A DNA stretch of 64,000 nt, from NCBI GenBank assembly GCA_035041965.1, contig JAPYMA010000207.1, forward strand, positions 186,001-250,000. The letters run 5' to 3'. This DNA is from Anisakis pegreffii (Eukaryota; Nematoda; Chromadorea; Rhabditida; Anisakidae). Shown here piece by piece: positions 52,201 through 63,702 of this stretch. The notes under the pieces are model-generated. The model ran no database searches and was not told the origin of the DNA. It worked only from the letters and a program-made list of their open reading frames with translations. The position numbers and the translations under genes are program-made. Positions within the stretch are counted from its first letter, which is position 1; each line of letters opens with the position of its first letter.

Positions 52201-52652
52201 ACATTTTCATCATTCTCATTTTCGTCTCGCTGAAATTACAAAAAAAATCATGCACCATGAGATAAGAATCCTGACAAAAAAACTACACGTTCTAAACATC
52301 TGAATAAATAACCTTTGCCATTAGAGCAGAAATTGTCGCTCGACGAACATTCCAAAACGTATACACATCTGGATTCTTGACCAGAATTTTCGACGTTAAC
52401 TCAAGAATTTCACTGTTGAGCTCACCTGAAATCGATAAATGAAAGATTCAACTGCGTTACCGTACGAATACCGCTCAGTCAAAATTGTGACGAGCTTCAG
52501 ATTAAGTCAGAAAAAGCATTCACGTTACCTTTTTCGCGTTTCTCGAAAACCCGATCTCTAATCGTACAATACGCACGCAGTTTTGACTGTCTTGCTTTCT
52601 GTCGTGCTTCATTCTCCTCTTCTGTTGTTGGTACCTTCTTCACAAAATGCAT
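49260..52652 (-). CDS. RABGGTA: Rab geranylgeranyltransferase alpha subunit
   Basis: Eleven minus-strand exons join in phase to 604 residues (human 567): 52529-52652, 52313-52425, 52140-52229, 51843-52033, 51573-51708, 51367-51460, 51084-51232, 50600-50881, 50128-50402, 49712-49846 and 49260-49485. The start MHFVKKVPTTEEENEARQKA matches the family N-terminus. Prenyltransferase alpha repeats follow: VYTFWNVRRATI, SYSAWFHRAWALKRM, NFHCWDHRRFVI, NFSNYSAWHYRSTLLP and QSAWKYTEWLI. A beta-rich segment in 51084-51232 sits where mammals have an Ig-like insert. The C-terminus carries leucine-rich repeats (INTIDLSNNLI, LTHLTLNENPI). With the beta subunit and REP it attaches geranylgeranyl groups to Rab C-termini in the cytosol. 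A TTTCAG acceptor 14 bases before the ATG fits trans-splicing. Confidence 0.96.
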
Positions 52653-54330
52653 ACTCGATTCGACTCCTGAAATGCAAAAATAATAACTAAATTTGGTTGC
52701 CGGATAACCTGACAAACAAGATATCATGAATTTGCACATTCATCATAATGAATATCAATGAGAATTCATGCATAGAACAGCACACAACTCAATAAACGAA
52801 ATAAACAACGACACGCTTCAGGAAATAATTGATAAACCAACATTGGAACAATTAATTGTAAATTATTTCAGCATTGAAATTTCTCCGCGAATAATTCTTC
52901 TTATTTTGCCCAAGGAAAGTACGCAAAAGCATTAGAGTGACAAAGACGCAGAGCAAGCATGCATGCTTGCATACTGAGCACAGTAAGGAGATAGGAGTTG
53001 AGATTACGGTATTCCGTTGTGGATTACTGTAACAACTCTCAGTAGAGCAAACGAAAGTAAGCAGTTTGTTGCGCTTGAGGTGCTCGATGAAACTAAAGCT
53101 TCAATTTGAATACTTCAGAGAATTATTGGTCAGAAATGGTGAAATACTATGAGCTGATCGGGAATAGTGAAGCGTATGATTATGATATTAGGTCATCGCG
53201 AAATCCTAACTGATCAAGTGGGTGAAGGTGAACGTCTTTGAGGGCTTAAAAAGCTCTATCGGAGTGGTTCTCATCCTCAAAGGTTTATGGAACAATCTTC
53301 TGAGGTCATCTCTGCAAAACGTCAGCACTTGTCTAAACTATTGGCATGAGAAGAGCTTTTTAAGATCCCCATTTGGGAGCAGTAAATTTCAACAGCATGA
53401 CTTTATCTATTTCCAACCATGCCATTCAATCTCCAGGTCTTTTGTTCAGTAATAGCAGTCCAGCATTATGATATTCTCAGTCTACTGAAACTCAGCGTCC
53501 TCAAATGAGCCTACATAATCCATTGATCATGACTAAACTCGCTCAGTTGGGGGGCAACGGTACTTTGTAGAATTCGTGAATAACAATAATTTCGCAGTCA
53601 TCATTAAGTTAGCACCACGCATGTTTACTACTTCATTCAGAGACTAGGATAAAGGATTGAATTGATCTTTAACGAGAGCATCACAAAAATCAGTGCTGAA
53701 CGTGTCATCGAACCAAAGAATTTGAACTCTTTCAATACGTACCTATGAACAACGAAGTTGGCACAGCAATTGGCCCAGTTCTCGGTTTAGATTGTGTTCA
53801 TTATTCAAGTAGAATGGTGATTTGAGTTTGCTCATCGGATGTACGAAACGAAAATAATTCATAATGTAAAGATTATAATGAAGTTTGATTCTTGACTGAA
53901 TATTTCTTCTCGGATTGTTCATCAAGAAAGTGAACGCAAACAAATGAAAACGTTGATTTTACCTGCGACTTACCATTTACTTCGGTTTTGCTTTACATTA
54001 CAATGAGAACAATTGAGGCATCAACTAAATGAAATATGATACAGTTTCCCATTATCAGATATGAATACTTTGTTGAGATTCGTTACTTCTGTTATTGTTA
54101 ATGGAGCTATCTTCATTTCAACAACATTACCGTCCATCCTCTGTTCAGTGACAGTTTTTAGCTGAATGTTCGCTCTTTAGCCGAACAATATCTAAAGCCA
54201 GCGGTACATTAGGCGTTCAAAATTCATTGACATCTCACCACTTGAAAGGAGTCAATCTATTAGATAATACAGTGAAATACCTTTAGGTATATTCATTGTT
54301 ATTGATGAAGATGTTATCATAATCGCAATC
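52653..54330. other. Intergenic region between divergent genes
   Basis: The RABGGTA and small membrane-protein genes diverge from here. Near 53254 the sequence AGTGGTTCTCATCCTCAAAG resembles a hAT terminal repeat, but no partner end was found. A minus-strand frame at 53743-53943 has no support. Confidence 0.45.
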
Positions 54331-54338
54331 AGTTTCAG
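54331..54338 (+). other. Predicted spliced-leader acceptor of the 54 kb membrane-protein gene
   Basis: AGTTTCAG ends 20 bases before the ATG at 54359. No upstream exon is apparent. The same arrangement precedes several other genes in the window. Confidence 0.4.
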
Positions 54339-54358
54339 TCTTCATCACCCCAAGCAAT

Positions 54359-55168
54359 ATGATGACCTCAACAGATGAAGATTCTAAGTTGGAGTGTTCT
54401 CCTGAAACATCTGAAGTAAGTAGGAATCGTCGCTCGTCATACCCTGTTACTGCAGCTTCGTCAACAGGTACGGATTACTCCTAATCGTTTGTGTCTTATG
54501 CCACAGGCAATAGTGCTGACCCCAACTGATCAGTAGTTATGCTCACCTTATCAATGTTTATAATTTTAGGATGTACCGCCGAACATTCAGTTGAAAAGCA
54601 TCGCAGAGTGAGCGTTGTGCCGATCGGAGGTGCATGGCGTTGTGCAACAAGTGAAAATATGACGGCCAGGAGAATGAATACAATCAGCTCAGTTAGCGGT
54701 TAGAGTTATCCAATGGCTAAATGCGAGATCAATGCCTCCGATTTTGAGATCAACAAACAACTGACTAAGTTAAAATTGAAAAAAAATTGACGAGCTTTTT
54801 AATCTGCCAAATTTCATATGACCAATCAGGTAAACGAAACGGTGAGGATGAAAATAATGTTCGCTTATAAAAGAGAGTGATCAATCGTAATCAATGATCA
54901 AGTCGGTTTAGGGATGATTCTGATCAGTGTGAAAATACACTCGCATGACTGTTACTGAGGCAATCAGAAGCATAATGTTGGATCTGATGTGATTTCAGGT
55001 GAACGTCGGCCATCTTCGACTACAGTCGAGGCTTTTCCTCAGCTCGGCTGCACTATCACCGATCGACGTCGGATTTGCAAAATCGCACTGATAGCGCTTG
55101 CGTCGAGTTTAGTTGTACTCGTAATTCTTGTGATGATCATAGTTCGATTTGCTCTACATTCGCCATGA
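54359..55168 (+). CDS. Small C-terminally anchored membrane protein, family not recognised
   Basis: Three exons join in phase to 135 residues: 54359-54467, 54570-54698 and 54999-55168. The N-terminal 110 or so residues are hydrophilic, rich in Ser, Thr and Arg, with no obvious domain (for example SRNRRSSYPVTAASS and KHRRVSVVPIGG). A basic patch (TDRRRICK) then precedes one hydrophobic helix (IALIALASSLVVLVILVMII) and a six-residue tail, RFALHSP without the Arg counted. No signal peptide is present, so a tail-anchored cytosolic-facing protein is the natural reading. Several RRxS sites could be phosphorylated. A polyadenylation signal follows 25 bases after the stop. I know no family for it. 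Confidence 0.65.
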
Positions 55169-55192
55169 TTTGAATCTGTCGACAGGTTCCGA

Positions 55193-55198
55193 AATAAA
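55193..55198 (+). terminator. Polyadenylation signal of the 54 kb membrane-protein gene
   Basis: A canonical AATAAA lies 25 bases after the TGA at 55166-55168, so the 3' UTR would be very short. Confidence 0.6.
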
Positions 55199-58100
55199 AT
55201 TACTTTCTTACGAAAATCGCCAATAAATCTCAATTGAACACTCGCAAGATCTGGTCAAGTCTGAGCAATAATATTGTTGAAAAGGTTGATTTATAATGAT
55301 TTATTTGGTTGCGTGTGTTTGTCACGGAGCGATGAGTGTTCGACACGCATCACTCCATGACCAACGCTCACAAGCAAATCATTGTAAAGTCAATGTTTTC
55401 AGATTATAGAGTGCTTCTTGCGTTATCTGATATGAGTTGTTGTATGATCACAAATATGATGAAACTGGATACGAAATATGAAATATAACGAATATGATTA
55501 TCTATAATTTCTGATCGAATTTATAATAACCATAACAGAGTTACAGCTAGGTGTTTGTTCTTCGATAGCAAATCAGATATCTATGGAATATTATTAATGT
55601 ACTAATGTTTTGTGAATGAATTGTTTGTATGCATATTGCATTCAGTTGTGTGCATAATCAACCCTTCCAATATGAACATTACGATTATTCAAACAACACA
55701 CGGTAAACTACTCCATGATTTTCTTCATTGAACAGAGTTATTCCGTTTCGCAGCTTTCACGTTGACATTGCGCATAATGCTTGTTTGTGTATTATTTGTT
55801 TTCATTGAACATAACAACGCACAGAACACAGGTATAAAATGAAGTCACATTAGTGGTACTTTCGTGTTGACAGCTTATCAGAATAAATGTAAACATACAT
55901 TCCTAAACAAACTTAACATGATGCTTATTCAATGATTTAACCTACAACACATGCACGTTGACATTCACTCTCATTTATTTCGTTTCGTTTTGCTCATTAC
56001 TGCAGTCGTTCAATGATTCAAGTAGTCTCCTAATGACCTGATGGTAATTTTATCAGAAATTATTCCATTGCATTTGAGTTTTAGATTTTGAATGAGCGTA
56101 ATAGTTTGCTCACTTGTGATCATTGTCTATACATGCGAACTGCATAAGAGCAAGAAAATAACTTGAGTTCGTTTCACTGATTCAGTTGAGTCTCCTTACG
56201 ATTAGTTTTCCGGATTCATTAAAACATTTGCTATATGATACATGATGTTTGATCTGTACCAGTGAATCGCAATGACTGCACAGTTATTTGTGCCTATTTC
56301 ATTGGTGCAATGAATCGCTTTCCATTTCGACACGATTTCGGAGTTCTTAACGAATGTAAACCACTTTGAGGATTTGAAAAAAAATATATATCCTTGCTTA
56401 ATCATGAATTTCATTAACAGTTTACTGGAGCCTTGCATTGTTTCGTAAGTGCGGAGTGGTGGTGTTATGAAGTGATGCTTCGATAATTATAAGCTTTATT
56501 ATAAGGAACATTTTGATGAGCATTCATCGCATCACGCAAAATGTTTCCACATCGAGAAATGTCTTCATGACAAGCGCAATAATAACGATTACCAAATCAA
56601 TCATGCTGACAACATTCACTGTCAGCAGTTACACTGATGTTAAAGTGATTTATGCTAGTGGCTACTCGTTGCTTTTGCCAATGCAGCAAATGCTATTCAC
56701 CACTTAAAATCACTGAATGAAATTTGATACTTTTTCTAATAATGTCAATACAGCCAAGAGTGCTGCTTGCTAGCCAACAGCATCACTGCTCTATGCACAC
56801 TAATGAAAATTCGAACGACGATTCCAATTGCAAGCAGTATAATGAGACAATAAAATGAATAGTTTAGAACGATGCAGCAAACCATTCGAATGCTAAACGC
56901 CTTTCTGATTATTGCATTCAGATTGAGGATTTATTTGTTTGGTGTACTAAATTTTCAATTGTGTTTATGTTCGTTCCGTTTCGTTTACGTCCAACTACTA
57001 TTATATCTCCTTCCAACAACCACTATCTGCACATCGATCGTCTATTTAATCAGTGGCCCCTAATGCTTGCTTTTCTTCATTTTTATTTTTAACGTCCAAA
57101 GGGCCAATTTGCACTCTTCTTAATGCGCATTTTATTGTTTTGCTATTAACATGCTCATCATCAGGCAAGTCGTTTGCATTCTCATTGATTTCGCTGCCTT
57201 ATAAGTCATCTGCATTCACTTGCAATTTGAACAATGCTCATCTGCTGACACTGACAACGTGCAAAACGAGTGATCAAGGCTTAGAAATGCGTGATTTCTT
57301 ATTGCGATCAAGCATGACGAAGCTAGCTGATCTCGAAATGGAACAGTTGATCGCAGCGAACCGATAGTGTGCTGTTCCATCAACCACATCCCCTATGCAT
57401 CTCCAGCATTGACGATCATCATTTGGTGATTGAAAACGCTGATCGCAGGGGAAATATTCATTATCAGAAGTTTTCGCGGGGCTGTGCAGAATAGCCCCAG
57501 AATAGATGAGCGAAGAGAGTATTTCATTTGATGTTACTTCAGGAATACGTTCAACATGATTGATGAACTGTTGAGTTTATGATTTCAGTCGTTCATTCAC
57601 GCAAAATGATTTATTTGCATGCGACGAGAACGAGGAGGTTATTTGGTGACTCAATAGGGAAAGCCGTCGGATTCTAAAGAATGCTCTGCTGAATAAGTGA
57701 TTAATCACATTTCTTAGCGCATTCATTGTTTGTGTTGATTGATTGCGAAAGAATTTGTTCGTTGATATTGCAGAGAGTTGAAATCAATGAAATAAGTTGC
57801 TTGCGTAATCTCATTTAAGGCATCACATCACATCAGTGAGACCAAAAAATTGCTTTTGTTTTGCTCTCATTAGTGAACATTTATTATTGGTGTTGCTTAG
57901 CGACAATCTGCAAGTCTATTAAAAGCAAAAAATACAAAGAAGACATACGATACGATAAGTATTTACATTATCATCGCCCTCCTCAGCACCACTGCATATC
58001 CGTCACTGCTTGCACTTAAATCCCTGAATCGTCGCTTCCGTTAGTTTCATTTCAATCTGCGATCACAACCCAATGCAAGCCAGCAGCGCCTTTACTACTG

Positions 58101-59876
58101 AATACTATTTCTGTCACATTTTGGTTTTTTTTCATTTCTCCTCAATCGAATGCACTCGAAATTCAAGCAAAATTCATCTCTGGAATATGGAATTCATTGT
58201 TTGTTTACTGATTCCGCTGTTGAATCGTTAATTATTTGTTTGAATCATCAAATCATTGCAATTGGCTAATCTGTCTGCATTGAAAGCATTTCAACGGTGT
58301 TTCTTTTGAAGAGCCGTGATGAAGAAGAATTCATTAACTCTAAAGTTCATCGTATTATGCCGATCACCAGCTATTATAGTTCCATTTCACAACCATTTAC
58401 GTCATCACACATTCATTTTTGGAAGATTTTCTCTTACATAAACGAATATTAACTGAACCTTATCTGATAATGAATTTGGCTCAGAAATGAATATGGCTCA
58501 TCGCTGATCATTACATCATGCAGTACTATGAAATGCTCTTTTAAACTCGCTGTCAGATGTGCGTTTCCAACACAACCATTACCATGCAAGCGAATGAATC
58601 GCGAATGGCAAATGAAGTAGATCTTACGCGAAATCGATCTGAAACAGTAGATATGAAAGGACGTAAGCGTTGAGTGGAGACAGTGCTTGTTCGAATGTTA
58701 ACGATTTTTGCATGAATTTACCACGTGAAACATGAAAATTTGCCACATGAAAATTTCCACTTCATTTGTTTGTATTTTTTGGAGCAGGCAGCAGTAAGCA
58801 ACCTTGACTGAGTGCTAGCAATGCAGATTGCTTCGAATGAGCATCACTCACTCAATCATCCCTCACTGTGTCGAAAGCTCGTCTTCTCGTTAGATCACAA
58901 AGATCACTTAGCACAAAATCGCGTTTGACATACTGCCGCCTTCTTTGTTCAACAGCTGCGATTCGCTACTCAAAAATTGACGATGGGCAATATTTGCAAA
59001 ATTGCTGATTAATGTCAATTTTAACAGCAAAATGTCCAAATGTCCAAGGGCCACTGCTATGTCAAAGTTTATCTGTTACAATTCAAAAACTGCAAAATCT
59101 GAAGGTGACGAAGGGATGTGGAAATTCAGGCAAAAAATCGTTTATGTAACGATAAGCAATTGAATTGTATTGTCAACATGCTGTGTTCTTTGTTTTTTGA
59201 GTGAAACGCTGATGATCGGAATGCGGATGTATCGAATTTCATTGCGCTGAAAGAGTTATCCTTCTGTAGTCACAGTTCGCATGAACGTTTACCGATCTCT
59301 CGCCCTTTCCTCAAATATTCATTTCAGAACAAAAATGTTAATTGAATTTTATTGACATTAATTTCGTTCAACATTGCTCACAGAATATCGTCAATTCTTC
59401 GATGGCTTCGGTCGAAAACAAAAACAAAACAAATTAATCCGTTCAAATTCAATTAACGACGCAAGCGACATATGAGCATCCATCCAATAGAGTGTTTCTG
59501 ACAGCGATTTGTTCTGCTCAAAATGTCCAGAAATGCTCAAAAGCGTTCACCACCATCGTTGCACTTGTCAATATGATCATCACTAAACGCACCAAAAAAT
59601 CGCAGTAATCGGCCATCTTCGCCGCTATTGCATAAAAACTTAATCGAAAGTATTCGCTGCTGAAATAGCAACCTTACCAACCAACAACACCATACGATAA
59701 GCACTTCATCATCAGCGAGAATAAATGAATATATAAACAAATTTATGATAAGCACCCATGTGACGCACAAACGAATACGAAATATGCATCGAGAAAGCGA
59801 TGCTAATGAATTCGCCGAGCTATTTCATTCAAAATGCGATTTGCTTCACGATCCACATCATTAATATCGCATTCGG
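55199..59876. other. Long AT-rich spacer
   Basis: No gene is supported. Around 56872-57366 a possible signal-peptide start (MQQTIRMLNAFLIIAF) is followed by an open frame after a CATCATCAG acceptor that ends at 57367. The two do not form a convincing gene. On the minus strand, 59537-59770 has a signal-peptide-like start but an ambiguous second exon. Confidence 0.45.
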
Positions 59877-59890
59877 CATTATTATTATTA

Positions 59891-59966
<76 letters not shown>

Positions 59967-59967
59967 T
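59877..59967. repeat. (ATT)n microsatellite
   Basis: About 30 copies of ATT/TTA run almost without interruption; one extra T breaks the phase near 59892. The long poly-Leu or poly-Ile frames across it are by-products. Confidence 0.95.
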
Positions 59968-60003
59968 TATAATTTTTTGATATCACCGGTATTACCATTC
60001 TTG

Positions 60004-60362
60004 ATGAATTTCGCCAATAGATCACTGGATAAGCACGGAGAAGACGGGGAGCTTCAGGAATGCAATATCGACGAGTGTTATCGTTGTGGAACACAATGAG
60101 CTGTGAATAAATTATGTATTATGGTTTTCATTATTATTGCAGATTTCATCGTTGCACATTGAAAAGGGTCGTGCGAAAGCTAGCCACTGAAAAAAGGAAT
60201 ACTTTTTTGTATTCATTCATTCATTCATCGGATCGTTTCAAAATTTATATTGCTTCTCTTGCAGTCGCTGTGATGATAGTTCACGGCTTGATGTACTATT
60301 GGACCACCGTGCCTTTTCAGTTAGACAGACAGCTAACGGCTGCTTCATCAGTTCTCAAATAA
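60004..60362 (+). CDS. Possible small single-pass membrane protein (weak)
   Basis: Two segments, 60004-60074 and 60143-60362, join in phase to 96 residues. The second follows a good acceptor (TTATTATTGCAG). The product has an acidic N-terminus (DKHGEDGELQECNIDE), a basic stretch (KRVVRKLATEKR) and one hydrophobic helix (IYIASLAVAVMIVHGLMYYW) followed by a short polar tail. No family is recognised, and it lies just after a microsatellite. The shape resembles the 54 kb protein, but I see no sequence similarity. It may be chance. Confidence 0.28.
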
Positions 60363-62450
60363 TGTCCTCTTGAACCGATTCAACCGAAAAAAAATCTGTC
60401 ATCGCTTTGAGATTGAGACTTTGAGAAGATTTGAGTGATAAAATTCATTGATAGTATACTTTTTCACATATCAATCATCGCAGTAGTCTAGTGTCTGCTC
60501 GAGCTGTTGCCTTGCAATGACACGTTTGCACTGCTCATCCATAGATGCAATAATAGATATATCTCAAAACATTTTTCATATCCGAGAATATTTTGTTCGG
60601 CAATATATAATAAGATGTTATTATTGCGTTATTGCATGTGTTCCTTTCATGAAGCATCACTTGCAATATGTTGTTATTTCAAAAACATTTCTTTTCGAAG
60701 ATATCTTCTCACGTTCACTCATTCACAGATGGATCTCGTACCGATTCGATGCGGTGTGAATCTTCGAGATTCATTTATCTGGTTGAGATGAATCTTTATC
60801 GGATGGTGCACGCTTATCTATCCAACGAAGAACTTTTGTCTAACTGCGATCAGTGATTATGCTGAAAGCATTCATTCGATATGCTCCTCGTCTTTATTGC
60901 CTTGCTTATCACCGTCGGTGTGCTTTATGATTTGATGATGCGAAAAAGTTGTCATGAAGATGCTTTTTCTTATCTCTTGATTGTCAGTCACATCATCATT
61001 TTTATCAGCTTGAAAATTTGTAAATATTTGTTTTTTTTTCTGCGTGTTTGCTTCATTTTTCTGCATTCGTTCAGTTCAGTTGATCACTCAACCGAATTCA
61101 AGTGCTCATCATTGATTTTTGCAAACATTTCCTTGAGATTCCATTGGATCTATGAATCAATTCTCCAATAGTTGTGCAACTATGACTAGATCACACAAGA
61201 AGGACATGGATGAAAGAGATTCAGTTCCTTCAATGGAATTGCTTCCGTGAATATCGCTGGCCAACTTTGATCGATACATTAATATTACCGATAACGAATG
61301 CGTTTGAATCGTTGAAATTTGTTTTTCAGCTCTAACTGTTGTTTATTCAGCCTTTCAGTCTGTTTATGCTACACTGGAATATCTATCATAAGGACAGCAT
61401 ATGAATTCATGAGATGGAACGTCATTGTTTGTAAATATTGCTGTTCTGTGTTAATTCACTATTGAACGGAGAGCGCATACAGTTTGACGCAGATTTGCTT
61501 ATGATAGGTAGGTGTGAAGAGCTCGTTTCGGAAGTTATTACACATTCGCTTATTATCAATTCTGTAAATACAATTGTAATTCTAACTCGTCACCGTTATC
61601 GTTCCGAATGAACATCATTCGATGATTGTTAGTGAAAAAATACAATTTCTATCATTGATAGTGATGGAACCCATTCTTTTTATCTTTAACGACACTATGC
61701 TCAGTGATAACGCAAACCAGCAATATTTTATAGTGCCAGTGTTATTGTCACGATCCATCTTATTATTCAATTCACATTATCATATCATTAATAAGAATAT
61801 ACCAACCATAATGTTCACTCGATAACAAGGAACGACTCACTTTACAAGTGCTTTTTTTCGACAATGATCACGGATCGTTCAGTACCTCTTTTTTGGGTTC
61901 AGATAGATTAATTATTCATTCCTCAGATGTTTTTTGTTCTTTCAATTCTTGCGGTCAAATTAAGAAAGAGACCGAGCTTAATGAGACGGGAGCGGTATAA
62001 ACAATATTAATTCGCCTATGGAGTGCCAAAGGAATGCTCATTGAGTGATCTATTTTTGATCTGCTGAACAATTGTTTTTTTAACAAATAATTTGAATAAA
62101 TAATTTCTTACGATTAGCGACAATAACTGAAAGTGACTAAACAAATCACTCGAAATCATCGCTGTGTAACAGTGAGAAATTTGATACATAAATGTGTGTG
62201 AAGTTCAAAATTACACTGAAATATGATTTTATCTCTCTGGTTTCTTGGAATCTTCTAAGATTGTTCGAAAGAGAAGTTCGTGTGAAATTGCTGAGTGAGT
62301 TTTTGTATGCATTCAGTTGGCGGCGAAATATCGAAAATGATGAACAGTGCAAAAATGTGGGCTAGAATCAATCGATTTGGTCTCAGTTGTTGACATCAAA
62401 TGATTCAATTCCGATCATTGAACACCCGAAAGCCAGTCACATAAGCTTCT
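60363..62450. other. Spacer upstream of the mannosidase gene
   Basis: Several short frames occur, including one at 60881-61171 that starts with a hydrophobic run (MLLVFIALLITVGVLYDLMM). None could be tied to other exons. The region before 62479 should include the mannosidase promoter. Confidence 0.4.
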
Positions 62451-62461
62451 TTTCGTATCAG
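62451..62461 (+). other. Predicted spliced-leader acceptor of the mannosidase gene
   Basis: TTTCGTATCAG ends 17 bases before the ATG at 62479. No upstream coding exon is apparent, so SL trans-splicing is likely. Confidence 0.45.
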
Positions 62462-62478
62462 AACAATTGATAAATCTC

Positions 62479-63702
62479 ATGAACGAAACGAATTTTCACC
62501 CATTTCATAGTTATAGGCCACTCGGTTCCAGTGATATGACTCGACTACCACTGGTTTCTTTCACTAGACGTAAACTGAAAGTGATGCTACTCGTACTGGT
62601 GACAGTTGTGGTGATCAATTACATGATCAAGGTGATATACATTCGTTATGCTTGATCATTGAGTATTGATTGATCGAGATATACATGTGCATGCTTGATT
62701 CAGTGTACATATCCTAGTGCTGAAAGTTATGATTAAGTATTTTCGAATGAGATAACATTTCTCAGGCGCTTCGCTTTCGGTGTATTTATTGGATATCATC
62801 ACTCATGATGGTTCCTTGAAAGATTCTAGTGATTCCGGACCTGTCTTCAGTTTTGAAATTATATGACGCACTAAGTTTATCGTAACATTAAATTGCGAAA
62901 ATGAAAAGGTGAAACCAAAATTATTAGCTAGGAGTAATTGATAATTTCATGCTGATAAAGAACGAATCATAATTCAATTGATCCAATCAATCAGCGGTTT
63001 AAATTTACAGTTTTATGAAACGTCAGACAACGATCGACCCTCAAAATCCCGATATATAGTGGAAAACAATCATTTAATTGCCAATGAAGGTAGAGTAATT
63101 GATCGATTTGATCAGCCAATCCGAGACATTCTCAATGGCGGTGATGCGGACGATGATAACAGACGAGCGACGTGCACCCAAAAATATCCACAAGAAGCCG
63201 TCACTGATTTCAATGTATGTCATGAAATCAACGGTTGAGATGCTCAACTTAATCATGCCAAAACCATGCACGGCTTCATTCATTTGAGAACATAATTTAA
63301 TCAGCTATGAGGATAGGATATCGTACAATATCTCAGACTATCAATCGTTTCAAACACTTCAAAAAGCTGATCATTAATTCCGCATTCCTCGGCGAGTTGT
63401 TTGCTATTGAAAGTGTAGCGAGTGATTTGCGATGTAATTTGACTCGTTTTATTTCACCTTTCAATGAGACTTATCAATAGTTCATAGTCTGCTCAGTTTC
63501 GCATATGCAAAAACTCATCCAATCCCAATCACTAGTCATTCTTCTCTCCAAGCAACAATGCCTTCTTTAAAGACATTCGATCTATACAATGGCGGCAGGA
63601 AACGGCAAGATATTGTTGTTACTGCAAAGAGGCGAAATAAGACGGGCACCGCAAGTAAAAAGCTGAATGTTTTCGTCCTTCCGATGACTCACGTTGATCC
63701 GG
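62479..63702 (+). CDS. Golgi alpha-mannosidase II (GH38), 5' end only
   Basis: Three exons join in phase: 62479-62631, 63011-63214 and 63573-63702, the last with a GTAAGT donor. The gene continues beyond the window. Exon 1 encodes a short cytoplasmic tail, a basic stop (TRRKLK) and a signal-anchor helix (VMLLVLVTVVVINYMI), the type II Golgi layout. Exon 2 is a polar stem with CTQKYPQEAVTDFN. Exon 3 reads KKLNVFVLPMTHVDPG, matching the GH38 opening LKVFVVPHSHNDPGW. The His and Asp of that motif bind the catalytic zinc and both are kept, with Ser-His-Asn-Asp altered to Thr-His-Val-Asp. The enzyme trims two mannoses from GlcNAcMan5GlcNAc2 during N-glycan maturation. The closest C. elegans gene would be aman-2. 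Lysosomal GH38 enzymes lack such an anchor. Confidence 0.85.

Noticed and set aside
59537..59770. Minus-strand secreted-peptide-like gene
   Set aside because: The first segment looks like a signal peptide, but the second exon is open in two frames and neither has a recognisable mature peptide.
49260..63702. Endomembrane gene cluster or operon (RABGGTA, galactosyltransferase, mannosidase)
   Set aside because: Genes are on both strands and kilobases apart, not the roughly 100-bp spacing of nematode operons.
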